A DNA stretch of 64,000 nucleotides, taken from assembly GCA_028683385.1 (NCBI GenBank), contig JAQUIJ010000009.1, positions 62,001-126,000 of the forward strand, written 5' to 3'. The notes beneath the pieces are model-generated. The model was given only the letters and a program-made list of their open reading frames with translations. It made no database searches and had not been told where the DNA came from. Source of the stretch: Prolixibacteraceae bacterium. GTDB taxonomy: Bacteria; Bacteroidota; Bacteroidia; Bacteroidales; Prolixibacteraceae. Positions 27,019-36,149 of this stretch are shown in pieces. The translations under genes were made by a program, and so were the position numbers. The number at the start of each line of letters is the position of its first letter. Within the stretch, counting starts at the first letter, position 1.

Positions 27019-27969
27019 TTATTTTATTTCGTCTAAAATCATTTTTAATACTGCCTGTGCCGAGAATAAACGGTTTTCAGCTTCCTGAATGACAATTGAA
27101 TTTGGACCGTCAATTACCTCGTCGGTAACAATCATGTTGCGGCGAACCGGCAGGCAATGCATAAATTTGGCATTATTGGTCACGGACATTTGGCGTTCCG
27201 AAACAGTCCAGGAACGGTCTTTCGACAGAATCTGTCCATATTCGCCATAAGCAGCCCAGTTCTTGGCATAGATGAAATCGGCGCCTTCAAAAGCTTTCAT
27301 TTGGTCGTATTCAGGTTTCAGGTCGCCCATAAATTCAGGTGCAAGCTCGTAGCCTTCCGGATGTGTAACCACCAATTCGTAATCAGTTTGGCGCATCCAC
27401 TCCACAAATGAGTTGGGAACTGCCTGAGGCAAAGCCCGTGGATGCGGGGCCCAGCTTAAAACCACTTTCGGGCGCGCTTTTGTTTTGAATTCTTCGATGG
27501 TTAAATGGTCGGCAAACGATTGAAGCGGATGGCGCGTTGCAGCTTCCATGCTTACAACCGGAACTTCTGAATAATCAACAAATTGCTGGATTATTTTTTC
27601 TTCGTAATCATCTTCTTTATTTTCGAATTTGGCGAATGAGCGTACTCCGATAATGTCGCAATACCGACCAATTACGGGTACAGCTTCGCGGATATGTTCA
27701 GGTTTGTCGCCATCCATAATCACACCCAGTTCGGTTTCCAGTTTCCAGCCTCCTTCGTTAATGTCGAAAACAATCACGTTCATTCCCAGATTTAATCCGG
27801 CTTTTTGTGTGCTTAAACGCGTGCGAAGACTTGAGTTGAAGAAAACGAGCAAAAGTGTTTTGTTTTTACCCAGCTCCTGATATTTGTATGGTGATTTTTT
27901 AAGTTCAAATGCAAGTTTTAAAGCTTCATCCAGATTTTCGAGATCATGGACTGATGTAAAATGTCTCAT
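27019..27969 (-). CDS. argF': N-succinyl-L-ornithine carbamoyltransferase (ArgF')
   Basis: 316 residues. The carbamoyl-phosphate motif SSLRTR (46-51) is present, but the usual ornithine site is replaced by features of the N-acylornithine group: long similarity to the Bacteroides fragilis enzyme (NKTLL-FFNSSLRTRLSTQKA, MDGDKPEH, MEAATRHPLQSFAD, MHCLPVRRNMIVTD). Residue 90 is Pro (DGDKPEH); in Xanthomonas acetylornithine transcarbamylase this position region carries Glu92, while the B. fragilis succinylornithine enzyme has Pro90. The enzyme forms N-succinylcitrulline from N-succinylornithine and carbamoyl phosphate. The assignment rests on remembered family knowledge and this residue. Confidence 0.93.
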   Translation of the reverse strand: MRHFTSVHDLENLDEALKLAFELKKSPYKYQELGKNKTLLLVFFNSSLRTRLSTQKAGLNLGMNVIVFDINEGGWKLETELGVIMDGDKPEHIREAVPVIGRYCDIIGVRSFAKFENKEDDYEEKIIQQFVDYSEVPVVSMEAATRHPLQSFADHLTIEEFKTKARPKVVLSWAPHPRALPQAVPNSFVEWMRQTDYELVVTHPEGYELAPEFMGDLKPEYDQMKAFEGADFIYAKNWAAYGEYGQILSKDRSWTVSERQMSVTNNAKFMHCLPVRRNMIVTDEVIDGPNSIVIQEAENRLFSAQAVLKMILDEIK

Positions 27970-28252
27970 TATGTGTTGATTTATTGGCTTAATTTATTGT
28001 GCTTTAGTGCTTTATTCGGATATGTGTTATTGGATAAAGATACAGCAATTTTCAATTCTGAAAAGGATTTTTTATTCATTTTAGAGGATGAACCTAGTTT
28101 CGTCAGAAAAGAGGCTATTGCTTTTTACAACTTAGCGTCACGGACGATTTTTCTTCTTGATTCTCCTTATCTATAAATATTTCACTCTTCTTGATTTATT
28201 TTTTACAGACAAGCAATCGTCTTTTCTATTGACTAACGACTTTTTTCTGATC

Positions 28253-29503
28253 TTATTTCGGCCTGATCTGCCCATCGCCATCAATAATCCATTTATAGCT
28301 GGTCAGCTCTTCAAGTGCCATTGGTCCACGGGCATGGAGTTTTTGAGTTGAAATGCCTATTTCTGCCCCTAGTCCAAACTGAGCACCATCGGTAAAAGCC
28401 GTTGAAACATTGCAATAAACGGCTGCGGCATCGACTGATTTCCGGAATATCTCTAGTGCGTCCTGATCTTCAGAAACAATTGCTTCTGAGTGTTTTGAGC
28501 TAAATGTTGCAATGTGTTCCAGTGCTTCGTCCAGATCAGCAACAGTTTTGATAGCCATTTTGTACGAAAGAAATTCTGTTCCAAACGATTCCTCCGTAGC
28601 ATGTTCGAGCAGTTCCGATGGATATTTACCGTTGAGTTTTTGAAATGCTTTTTCGTCGGCATAAATAACAACCTGGCTTTGTGGAAGAAGCTCAGTAAGC
28701 AATGGTAAATCATTCAACCGGTTTTCATGAACAATCAGGCAATCGAGTGTATTACAAACGCTCGGGCGACGTGTTTTTGCATTGTAAACAATCTCTTTAC
28801 CCTTTGAAACATCTCCGGATTTGTCAAAATAAGTATGGCAAATCCCTGCGCCGGTTTCAATTACCGGAATTGATGAATTTTCGCGTACAAAATTGATTAG
28901 GCTTTGCGAACCACGAGGAATAATCAGGTCAACCAAACCATGGGCATGTAAAAGTTCGGCTGTTGATTCGCGGTCGATTGGAAGTAGTGCGAGACTGTTT
29001 TCATCCAAATCATGTTTCCGGAGTACTTCCTGAATGACTTTTACAATGGCCACATTCGAATCATTGGCATCGCTTCCTCCCTTCAGAACGCAAGCATTTC
29101 CCGATTTCAGGCACAGCGAAAATACATCGAAAGTTACGTTCGGACGAGCTTCGAAAATGATACCTATTACACCAAAAGGCACGCTTATTTTTGTGATTTG
29201 CAGTCCGTTTGGACGAATTGTTTCGCTTAAAATACGGCCAATAGGTGAGGGGAGCGAGGCTACATTACTGATGTCTGATGCAATTCCTTTGATTCGGTCG
29301 GCAGTTAACATCAAGCGGTCATACTTCGGATCGCTTGGATCCATCCGACTCAGATCTTTTGCATTTTCCTGCAGAATGAATGCGGTGTTTCCAATTGCAG
29401 CTTCAGCCACATCCAGTAAAACCTTATTTATTTTCTCTTCTGAAACTAAGTTCAGTTTTCGACTGGCTTTTACAACCAGCGTGAGTTGTTCTTTTACTTG
29501 CAT
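28253..29503 (-). CDS. proA: Gamma-glutamyl phosphate reductase
   Basis: 416 residues of the aldehyde-dehydrogenase fold. Landmarks: [14 protein letters not shown] (NADPH-binding region), [30 protein letters not shown], the catalytic cysteine in [16 protein letters not shown], and the C-terminal [16 protein letters not shown] diagnostic of ProA. It reduces gamma-glutamyl phosphate to glutamate semialdehyde, the second step of proline synthesis. It lies between proB (240-bp gap) and argF' (283-bp gap) in the minus-strand operon. The gap before argF' holds nothing I can support. Confidence 0.96.
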   Translation of the reverse strand: MQVKEQLTLVVKASRKLNLVSEEKINKVLLDVAEAAIGNTAFILQENAKDLSRMDPSDPKYDRLMLTADRIKGIASDISNVASLPSPIGRILSETIRPNGLQITKISVPFGVIGIIFEARPNVTFDVFSLCLKSGNACVLKGGSDANDSNVAIVKVIQEVLRKHDLDENSLALLPIDRESTAELLHAHGLVDLIIPRGSQSLINFVRENSSIPVIETGAGICHTYFDKSGDVSKGKEIVYNAKTRRPSVCNTLDCLIVHENRLNDLPLLTELLPQSQVVIYADEKAFQKLNGKYPSELLEHATEESFGTEFLSYKMAIKTVADLDEALEHIATFSSKHSEAIVSEDQDALEIFRKSVDAAAVYCNVSTAFTDGAQFGLGAEIGISTQKLHARGPMALEELTSYKWIIDGDGQIRPK

Positions 29504-29743
29504 CGTTAGTTTTCTATTACTGACTCACCTTGCCACATCTTCGATATTCTGAAGTCCAACCATTTGGTGTGGAGTGAGTTTTCGTTTTATTAAAATCGTC
29601 CCCAGAGGTAAAAAATCCCCCTTCCTAGAGGGGAGGAAGAGGGAATATAACTCAGGAATCGTTTGCCATTGAGGCGTTAATTAAGGGGTCTATGAAAAGG
29701 GTATCAGTACACAAATCCCGAGTCGATATTATTATTATTATTA
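29504..29743. other. 240-bp proB-proA gap
   Basis: It contains no gene. It includes a C-rich hairpin-like stretch around 29610-29640 (CCCCTTCCTAGAGGGGAGG) and, at its end, an (ATT)7 microsatellite at 29728-29748 that overlaps the proB stop codon. Confidence 0.4.
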
Positions 29744-30880
29744 TTATTCCATGATGTACAAATAGTCATAATGGACCACTGCTTTTTTGTTTTTATTGCC
29801 TTTGAATTTTTCAGCTTTCTCCGAATTGTACTCTGATTTGCCAATTCCGATCAACTTTCCATCTTCATCTTTGATTTTCACCAAATCACCTTTTTCAAAT
29901 GTGCCTTCTATTGAAACAACTCCAACAGGTAACAGACTGGTGGCCTGGCTCGAAAGGAGTGCGTTGCTTGCTCCTTGATTCACAACTAATTCACCTTTAG
30001 CAAAACTCTCTGAATATGAAATCCATTTTTTTACATTCGATGATTTCTTTATTTCAGACAAGAATGAAGTGTGAACAAAATCCTCCATTGGATTCATAAT
30101 CTTCAGGAGCGTATTCTCTTTCATTCCGTTGCCAATGTGAACGTTAATGCCGCCCTTAGCTACTTTCTTGGCAATGTGGTATTTGGTCAACATTCCTCCA
30201 CGACCGAAACTCGATTTGCTGGTTGAAATGGCCTCGTTCAGCGGTTTGCTTTTTGAGGTAATCTCGCGAATTACTTTCGATTCAGGTAATTCGGGCGAAC
30301 CATCGAAAATTCCGTCAATGTTGCTCAGTATAATCAAAGCTTCAGAATCTTCCATTGAGGCAATTAATCCTGAAAGTTCGTCATTGTCAGTAAACATCAG
30401 TTCGGTAACCGAAATGGTATCGTTCTCGTTCACAATCGGAATAACCTTGTTTTCAATCAGGGTCGAAATGCAGTTTTTCATGTTCAAATAATGAACACGA
30501 TCACTGAAATTTTCTTTGGTGGTTAGAACCTGGGCGCACACAATACCATATTGGTTGAACGCCTCAGCCCACTTATTGATCATTTTTACCTGACCAACAG
30601 CCGACCACAATTGCCGCGCCGAAACCGTATCCAGTTTTCGGCCATTGCCAATTTCGCCACGACCTGCTGCAACTGCTCCGGAAGATACCAGAACAATTTC
30701 AACACCTTCCTGATGCAAAAAAGCAATCTGGTCAACCAAATGCGAAATATTGGCATCATTCAATGTTCCATCAGACTTGGTTAGAACGTTACTGCCAACT
30801 TTGACAGTTATTTTTTTATAGCGTAAAAGTGTCTTCAAAACAGTTTTGTTAGCCTTTTTCAATTTTGTTGAAAGAGGCAA
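29744..30880 (-). CDS. proB: Glutamate 5-kinase with C-terminal PUA domain
   Basis: 378 residues at most. Kinase domain: KKITVKVGSNVLTKSDG (about 22-38), EIVLVSSGAVAAGRGEIG, IVNENDTIS, FTDNDELSGLIAS, KSSFGRGGMLTKYHIA; then a PUA domain (about 285-378, KGELVVNQGASNALLSSQAT). It phosphorylates glutamate for proline synthesis and is usually feedback-inhibited by proline. No ATG is available: the longest frame starts at a TTG at 30880, 32 nt inside proC, and two further in-frame TTG codons lie at 30862 and 30838. The last would give the family-like N-terminus MKTLLRYKKITVKVG, so the start is uncertain. The gene ends in six consecutive in-frame TAA codons. Confidence 0.93.
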   Translation of the reverse strand: MPLSTKLKKANKTVLKTLLRYKKITVKVGSNVLTKSDGTLNDANISHLVDQIAFLHQEGVEIVLVSSGAVAAGRGEIGNGRKLDTVSARQLWSAVGQVKMINKWAEAFNQYGIVCAQVLTTKENFSDRVHYLNMKNCISTLIENKVIPIVNENDTISVTELMFTDNDELSGLIASMEDSEALIILSNIDGIFDGSPELPESKVIREITSKSKPLNEAISTSKSSFGRGGMLTKYHIAKKVAKGGINVHIGNGMKENTLLKIMNPMEDFVHTSFLSEIKKSSNVKKWISYSESFAKGELVVNQGASNALLSSQATSLLPVGVVSIEGTFEKGDLVKIKDEDGKLIGIGKSEYNSEKAEKFKGNKNKKAVVHYDYLYIME

Positions 30881-31646
30881 TTAACCCTTGAATCAGCGAT
30901 GAACTAAAGCCTTTGTGTTCCATCTCATTCAGCCCGGTAATGGTGATTCCGCGAGGAGTGGTCACTTTATCGATTTCCTGCTCCGGATGACGGCCCGAAT
31001 CAAGGATTAATCCAGTTGCACCTTTTACTGTTTGAGCTGTAATAAACTGAGCCATTTCAGCGCCGAACCCGATTTCGATACCGCCCTGCATGGCAGCCCG
31101 CATGTAGCGAAGTGCAAAAGCAATTCCACACGATGCCAGAACTGTTGCCGCAGCCATCAAATCTTCAGTTATTATTGTTGTTTGACCAAGCTGGTTAAAA
31201 ATGTGCAAAACCAAATTGCGTAATTCTTCCGATTTTACATTGGTTGAAATCAAGGTCATCGATTCCTGAATGGCAATAGCTGTGTTTGGCATTGCCCTGA
31301 AAATCTGAACATCAGAACCCGCAACTTCTTCCAATTTCTGGAGCCCAACTCCTGCTACGAGCGAAATGAGAATTTGATTCGAATTTAGAACAGGTTTAAT
31401 TTCCTGAATGATTTCAAGAACCTGATACGGCTTGATAGCGAGAATAATAATATCTGCATTTTTCGATGCTTCAACATTGTCGCTGGTAATTTTTACCCCT
31501 TGCTCCTGAAGTTTTTCAAGCAGAGTTAACCGACGACGGGTGACTGTAATTGCTGAAGGCTGAATTTGTTTCGATTTAATTAAACCGAAAGCAATTGCCC
31601 CACCTAAATTTCCTCCACCTATAATCGTAATTTTCTGGTCAATCAT
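30849..31646 (-). CDS. proC: Pyrroline-5-carboxylate reductase
   Basis: 265 residues. N-terminal Rossmann motif ITIIGGGNLGGAIAFGL (about 5-21), then ADIIILAIKPYQV, RAMPNTAIAIQESMT and the C-terminal dimerisation region AQTVKGATGLILDSGRHPEQEIDKVTTPRGITITGLNEME, diagnostic of ProC. It makes proline from pyrroline-5-carboxylate with NAD(P)H. It may overlap the start of proB by 32 nt if the first TTG of proB is used, and lies 14 bp after argD, implying translational coupling. Confidence 0.96.
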   Translation of the reverse strand: MIDQKITIIGGGNLGGAIAFGLIKSKQIQPSAITVTRRRLTLLEKLQEQGVKITSDNVEASKNADIIILAIKPYQVLEIIQEIKPVLNSNQILISLVAGVGLQKLEEVAGSDVQIFRAMPNTAIAIQESMTLISTNVKSEELRNLVLHIFNQLGQTTIITEDLMAAATVLASCGIAFALRYMRAAMQGGIEIGFGAEMAQFITAQTVKGATGLILDSGRHPEQEIDKVTTPRGITITGLNEMEHKGFSSSLIQGLIASFNKIEKG

Positions 31647-31660
31647 TTTATAAAATTTAG

Positions 31661-32785
31661 TTATCCAAGCGTTTCAGTCAATGCTTCAACGAAGACATCG
31701 GCTTGTTCCTTGGTCAAAGTTAGCGGTGAAAGTAGTCTTATTGTATTTGCTCCACTTACGCCGGTAAAAATATGATGTTTTTTTAATAAAACATGACGAA
31801 TGTCATTAATTTGTTGATCAAATTCGAGCCCAATCATCAAACCAAGTCCCCGAACTTCTTTAATTCCTGAAAAGGATTTAAGCTTATTGATCAGATATTC
31901 ACCAACTTCTGCTGCATTTTCGACCAGTTTTTCGGTCTCCATAATTTCCAAAACGGCCAGACTTGCAGCACAGGCCAGGTAATTTCCGCCGAAAGTAGTT
32001 CCCAGCATGCCGTACCAAGGCTTGATTTCAGGAGCGATCAACAGACCACCTACCGGAAATCCGTTGCCCATTCCTTTGGCTACAGTGATTAAATCGGGTT
32101 TTACTGTGGTGTACTGGTGTGCGAAAAATTTCCCGCTACGACCATATCCCGATTGTATTTCGTCCAGAATCAGCAATGCTCCGTATTGTTTGCACAGTTT
32201 TTCGGCCTGAACTAAAAAGCCTTCAGCAGGAACGTGAATTCCACCAATTCCCTGAATACCCTCGATAATTACGCCGGCAATTTCATTGGTTTTTAGCTGT
32301 TCTTCCAGTAATTCCAAATTATTGAATGGAATAATAACGGCATTGGAAGATTCGTTGATCGGAGCTACCAGTTTAGGATTGTCGGTTACAGCCACAGCCG
32401 CCGAAGTACGCCCGTGGAATCCTTTTTTGAAGCTCACTATCTTTTTGCGTCCAGTTACAAATGACGCCAGTTTTAGTGCATTTTCGTTGGCTTCGGCTCC
32501 TGAGTTGACCAGAAATAATTGGTAATCGGGATAACCCGAAACTTGCCCCAGTTTTTCGGCCAGCTCTTTTTGCTGTGGAACCTGAACTGAATTGGAATAA
32601 AAGCCAATCTCATTGAGTTGACTGGTTAATCTTTTAATGTAATGTGGATGTGAATGGCCAACTGAAATAACAGCATGACCACCATATAAATCAAGGTATT
32701 TGATTCCGTTTTCGTCCCACATGTAGCAACCTTCTCCTTTAATCGGAGTGATGTCTTGTAATGGATATACGTCGAATAGATTCAT
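31661..32785 (-). CDS. argD: Acetyl-/succinylornithine aminotransferase
   Basis: 374 residues of class III PLP aminotransferase fold: GGHAVISVGHSHPHYI, LFLVNSGAEANENALKLA, FKKGFHGRTSAAVAVT, LLILDEIQSGYGRSGKFFAH, and the PLP lysine in ITVAKGMGNGFPVGGLL; C-terminal TFGGNYLACAASLAVLE. It transfers an amino group from glutamate to N-acylglutamate semialdehyde. It is followed within 14 bp by proC. As with ArgB, the succinylated substrate is inferred from the transcarbamylase type. Confidence 0.94.
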   Translation of the reverse strand: MNLFDVYPLQDITPIKGEGCYMWDENGIKYLDLYGGHAVISVGHSHPHYIKRLTSQLNEIGFYSNSVQVPQQKELAEKLGQVSGYPDYQLFLVNSGAEANENALKLASFVTGRKKIVSFKKGFHGRTSAAVAVTDNPKLVAPINESSNAVIIPFNNLELLEEQLKTNEIAGVIIEGIQGIGGIHVPAEGFLVQAEKLCKQYGALLILDEIQSGYGRSGKFFAHQYTTVKPDLITVAKGMGNGFPVGGLLIAPEIKPWYGMLGTTFGGNYLACAASLAVLEIMETEKLVENAAEVGEYLINKLKSFSGIKEVRGLGLMIGLEFDQQINDIRHVLLKKHHIFTGVSGANTIRLLSPLTLTKEQADVFVEALTETLG

Positions 32786-32811
32786 AATAAAAATGTTACG
32801 AGTTATGGGTT

Positions 32812-32859
32812 GCGAGTTTCGTGTTGGGATTTACTAGTAACCTGCAACACGTAACTCGC
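32812..32859. repeat. Inverted repeat in the argC-argD gap
   Basis: GCGAGTTTCGTGTTG (32812-32826) pairs with CAACACGTAACTCGC (32845-32859) with one mismatch in 15 bp. It is inside the operon and has no T tract on the minus strand. The motif type (GAGTTNCG, repeated upstream as GAGTTATGGGTTGCGAG) looks like a dispersed intergenic repeat. Confidence 0.6.
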
Positions 32860-32869
32860 ATCAATTATT

Positions 32870-33838
32870 CTAAAATGCCACAGCTTTCAAATTTAAGCCT
32901 AGCGTTTCTTCCAGACCAAAAATCAGGTTCATGTTCTGAATGGCCTGTCCGGAGGCACCTTTCAGCAGATTATCGGTTACCGAAAGGATCATCAGTTTAT
33001 TTCCATGTTTTTCGAGGTAAACTATCGCTTTGTTGGTGTTTACCACTTGTTTCAAATCAGGATTGGTCTGGCTCACAAATACAAATGGATGAGCCGCATA
33101 ATAATCCTGATATAGCTTGATGGCTTCTTCTAAAGAACCGTCAAATTTGGTATAAACAGAGGCAAAGATGCCTCGGGTATGATTTCCCCGGACGGGAATA
33201 AAATTGATGTCGAAGTTAAAATTCGGTTGAAGTTGTTTGAAACTTTGGCCAATTTCGCCCAAATGTTGGTGCTCGAACGCTTTATAAACCGATACATTGT
33301 TGTTTCTCCAACTGAAATGCGAGGTTTGGCTTGGAGCTTGTCCTGCTCCGGTTGAACCGGTTATGGCATTCACATGCAGTTCATCGTTAATTAAACCAGC
33401 GGCAGCCAAAGGCAGAATGGCCAGTTGAATTCCGGTTGCAAAACATCCCGGGTTGGCAATGCGGTCCGATTTCCGGATTAGTTCACGGTTCAATTCGGGC
33501 AAGCCATAAACGAATTCGTTTCCTTCGCGCTTTAACCTGAAATCGTGACTCAAGTCAATGATTTTTACATTTTCAGGAATTGTATTTTTCTGGAGAAATT
33601 CCTTCGATTTTCCATGCCCCATGCAGAAAAAAGCTACATCGATCAGCGAAAAATCTGCTTCGGCTACAAATTTTAATTCGGTGTCACCCAGCAAATCGGT
33701 ATGAACGTCTGACAGTAAATTGCCTCCATTGCTGCCGCTTTGAACAAAAGTCAACTCAGCCTGCGGATGGTTCAGCAAAATCCTGATCAATTCACCGGCT
33801 GTATATCCGGCGCCACCTATAATTCCAACTTTTATCAT
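32870..33838 (-). CDS. argC: N-acyl-gamma-glutamyl-phosphate reductase
   Basis: 322 residues. N-terminal IKVGIIGGAGYTAGELIRILLNH (NADPH motif plus substrate loop), CMGHGKSKEFL, IDLSHDFRL, VYGLPELNRE, and the catalytic cysteine in ANPGCFATGIQLA; later NFIPVRGNHTRGIFASVYTK and DNLLKGASGQAIQNMN. It reduces N-acylglutamyl phosphate to the semialdehyde. It lies downstream of the metallo-beta-lactamase-fold gene (19 bp) in the same operon. Confidence 0.95.
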   Translation of the reverse strand: MIKVGIIGGAGYTAGELIRILLNHPQAELTFVQSGSNGGNLLSDVHTDLLGDTELKFVAEADFSLIDVAFFCMGHGKSKEFLQKNTIPENVKIIDLSHDFRLKREGNEFVYGLPELNRELIRKSDRIANPGCFATGIQLAILPLAAAGLINDELHVNAITGSTGAGQAPSQTSHFSWRNNNVSVYKAFEHQHLGEIGQSFKQLQPNFNFDINFIPVRGNHTRGIFASVYTKFDGSLEEAIKLYQDYYAAHPFVFVSQTNPDLKQVVNTNKAIVYLEKHGNKLMILSVTDNLLKGASGQAIQNMNLIFGLEETLGLNLKAVAF

Positions 33839-33857
33839 TTGATCTGTTTTTCAATGA

Positions 33858-34766
33858 TTAATAAGCATTCACTGGCGTTGCAACGAATGCATCACCTTTC
33901 TTTTCAAGTCTTACCATTACAGGTAAATGTGCTCCGGCAAGGACGATATGAGCCTTTGCAGCGCGTTGGAAAAAGTCGATTCGTGAAGCAATCGCCATTT
34001 GACCGCTACTGTCGAAGTTGATGCCAACTAATGGATGTTCGAACTGTACTGCTCCAAAATGGATTAAATCGCCAATGCACCAAAGTTCTTTTCCTTTCGA
34101 TGTGAAAGAATAAACAGTATGTCCGGGAGTATGTCCGTTTGCAGCTATTGCCTTAATACCTTCACCGAGATTTTCATCAGGAAGAAATGGGAGGTACGAT
34201 TTTGTTGAAACGTAAGGAGCCAGAATAGATTTAATTTTTGCCGCCCGTTCACGCAGATTTTCGGGTATCAACGAAGCGTCGCGCATCCAGAAATCGTTCT
34301 CAGCTTTCGATACACGGACAATCGCGTTGGGGAATAACTTTTTCCCTTCAGGAGATGTTAATCCGCCGATGTGATCAAAATGGAAATGAGTGAGGAGGAT
34401 CAGATCAACTTTGGCCGGATCAATTCCTGCATCATTTAATCGTTCCATCAGATGCCCGGAATCTTCTCCCGGATATTTTCCAGCCCCTGTATCAACAAGT
34501 ATTATACGATTTGGTGTCTGCACTAAAAAGGCATTTACCGGAGTCAACACAGAGTCGGTGCCTCCAGTCAATTTCTTTGCTTCATTCGCTTCGATTCCAG
34601 TCAGGTACGAGTTCTGTAGGTAAATTTGAGCATCCTGAAGCACACGAACTTTTAGCTCTCCAACCGCCAAAACAGGATTCGCAGTATTCGTTTGCCCCAC
34701 TGTTACCAAGGAGAATTGGAATGTGATAATAACAGCTAGAAAAACAGATTGAAGAGCCAGTTTCAT
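33858..34766 (-). CDS. Exported metallo-beta-lactamase-fold hydrolase inside the arginine operon
   Basis: 302 residues with a signal peptide (about 1-24, VFLAVIITFQFSLVTVG). The binuclear zinc motif HFHFDH (H127, H129, D131, H132) is intact, followed by GHTPGHTV, a further zinc ligand (about H212), and a C-terminal His in GAHLPV. The overall form is like secreted MBL-fold hydrolases such as lactonase-like enzymes. Its substrate is unknown. It lies between argG and argC on the same strand, 19 bp from argC, and has no known role in arginine synthesis. The 117-bp gap to argG includes a hairpin. Confidence 0.85.
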   Translation of the reverse strand: MKLALQSVFLAVIITFQFSLVTVGQTNTANPVLAVGELKVRVLQDAQIYLQNSYLTGIEANEAKKLTGGTDSVLTPVNAFLVQTPNRIILVDTGAGKYPGEDSGHLMERLNDAGIDPAKVDLILLTHFHFDHIGGLTSPEGKKLFPNAIVRVSKAENDFWMRDASLIPENLRERAAKIKSILAPYVSTKSYLPFLPDENLGEGIKAIAANGHTPGHTVYSFTSKGKELWCIGDLIHFGAVQFEHPLVGINFDSSGQMAIASRIDFFQRAAKAHIVLAGAHLPVMVRLEKKGDAFVATPVNAY

Positions 34767-34816
34767 ATGATGTTAATTTACAATTAAACGATTTACTATT
34801 CAGTCTCTAATTGAAT

Positions 34817-34847
34817 GCTCCCTTCGACTGCTTCGCGCTCAGGGAGC
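34817..34847. repeat. Hairpin repeat in the gap between argG and the MBL-fold gene
   Basis: GCTCCCT (34817-34823) pairs with AGGGAGC (34841-34847) around a CG-rich loop, followed by a tandem CTTCGGAC/TTCCGTCTTCGG stretch to 34880. It looks like a dispersed intergenic repeat. Confidence 0.5.
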
Positions 34848-34883
34848 GGATCTCCCGTCTTCGGACTTCCGTCTTCGGTCCTC

Positions 34884-36077
34884 TTAGAATGTTTTATTTA
34901 CCGAATTGTGGATTTTCAGCGAAGTAGAAAGCACTTTGGTAAAGCCTTTCACATCTTCGGCAGTCCATGCAGAGTTTTTCTCGCCATATTCACCAAATTC
35001 AGAGCGCATTAAATCGTGATCTGATTCAACACCAACCAGAACGAAGTTGTATGGTTTAAGTTTCACAATTACTTTACCAGTAACCGTTTGCTGTGAATTT
35101 TCGAGGAATTTCTCGATGTCGCGCATCACAGGTTCAAAATAAAGCGCTTCGTGCAGGAACATTCCGTACCAGTTGCCCAGTTGTTCTTTCCAGTATTGCT
35201 GCCATTTGGTGAGCGTGTGCTTTTCGAGCATCTGGTGTGCCTTAATCGCGATGATTGGTGCAGCGGCTTCAAAACCTACACGTCCTTTAATGCCAATAAT
35301 GGTGTCGCCAATGTGCATGTCGCGGCCAACAGCGTAAGGAGATGCTACAGCTTCCAAGGCACGAATTGCATTTACCGGATTTTCGAAAATCTCACCATTC
35401 ACACCTTTTAATTCACCTGCAATAAAATCGAGCGTGATTTCTTTTTCTTCAGTTTCTGTAAGTTGCGACGGATAAGCTTCTTCAGGAAGAGTTTTGTTCG
35501 ATTTCAAAGTTTCTTTTCCGCCGATACTGGTTCCCCAAAGTCCTTTGTTGATGGAATAGTCCATCTTTTTCCAGTCGGCTTCAACGCCGTGCGCTTTCAG
35601 GTAATCAATTTCTTCCTGACGGCTGAGTTCGAGGTCGCGGGTAGGGGTGAGGATACCAATTTCAGGAGCAAGGATCTGGAACGTTAAATCGAAACGAACC
35701 TGGTCATTTCCGGCGCCGGTACTTCCGTGGGCTACATATTTAGCGCCAATCTGCTTTGCATATTCAATAATGGCAATGGCCTGAAATACACGCTCTGAAC
35801 TTACAGATATAGGATAAGTATTGTTTCGGAGAACATTTCCGAAAACCATGTATTTGATACTTTTTTCGTAATAGGTGTCGGTGACATCTAAAGCAACATG
35901 TTTGACTGCCCCAAGATTGTAGGCTTTTTTCTCAACGGCATCCAGTTCTGCCTGACTGAATCCGCCCGTATTGGCAATGGCTGTGTAAACTTCCAGATTT
36001 TTCTCTACCGACAGGTATTTGGCGCAATACGAAGTGTCTAAACCTCCGCTAAATGCTAAAACTACTTTATCTTTCAT
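34884..36077 (-). CDS. argG: Argininosuccinate synthase
   Basis: 397 residues. The ATP pyrophosphatase motif VLAFSGGLDTSYCAKYL opens the protein; YVAHGSTGAGNDQVRFDL, SINKGLWGTSIGGKE, and GRDMHIGDTIIGIKGRVGFEAA follow. It ligates citrulline and aspartate. In the succinylated route the free citrulline comes from a desuccinylase that is not encoded in this window, and argH is absent too. It lies 72 bp after the GNAT gene. Confidence 0.95.
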   Translation of the reverse strand: MKDKVVLAFSGGLDTSYCAKYLSVEKNLEVYTAIANTGGFSQAELDAVEKKAYNLGAVKHVALDVTDTYYEKSIKYMVFGNVLRNNTYPISVSSERVFQAIAIIEYAKQIGAKYVAHGSTGAGNDQVRFDLTFQILAPEIGILTPTRDLELSRQEEIDYLKAHGVEADWKKMDYSINKGLWGTSIGGKETLKSNKTLPEEAYPSQLTETEEKEITLDFIAGELKGVNGEIFENPVNAIRALEAVASPYAVGRDMHIGDTIIGIKGRVGFEAAAPIIAIKAHQMLEKHTLTKWQQYWKEQLGNWYGMFLHEALYFEPVMRDIEKFLENSQQTVTGKVIVKLKPYNFVLVGVESDHDLMRSEFGEYGEKNSAWTAEDVKGFTKVLSTSLKIHNSVNKTF

Positions 36078-36149
36078 GATTGTTATATTTTAACCACACT
36101 GACACATTGATAATCATTTCCCATTGTGTTTTCGATGTGTTTTTATAAT

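Noticed and set aside
27961-28351. Two short plus-strand frames in the proA-argF' gap
   Set aside because: Hydrophobic translations from AT-rich DNA without family features; they overlap the ends of argF' and proA.
29728-29748. Possible CRISPR or tandem array at the (ATT)n tract
   Set aside because: It is a trinucleotide microsatellite with no spacers; no CRISPR array or cas gene was seen in the window.
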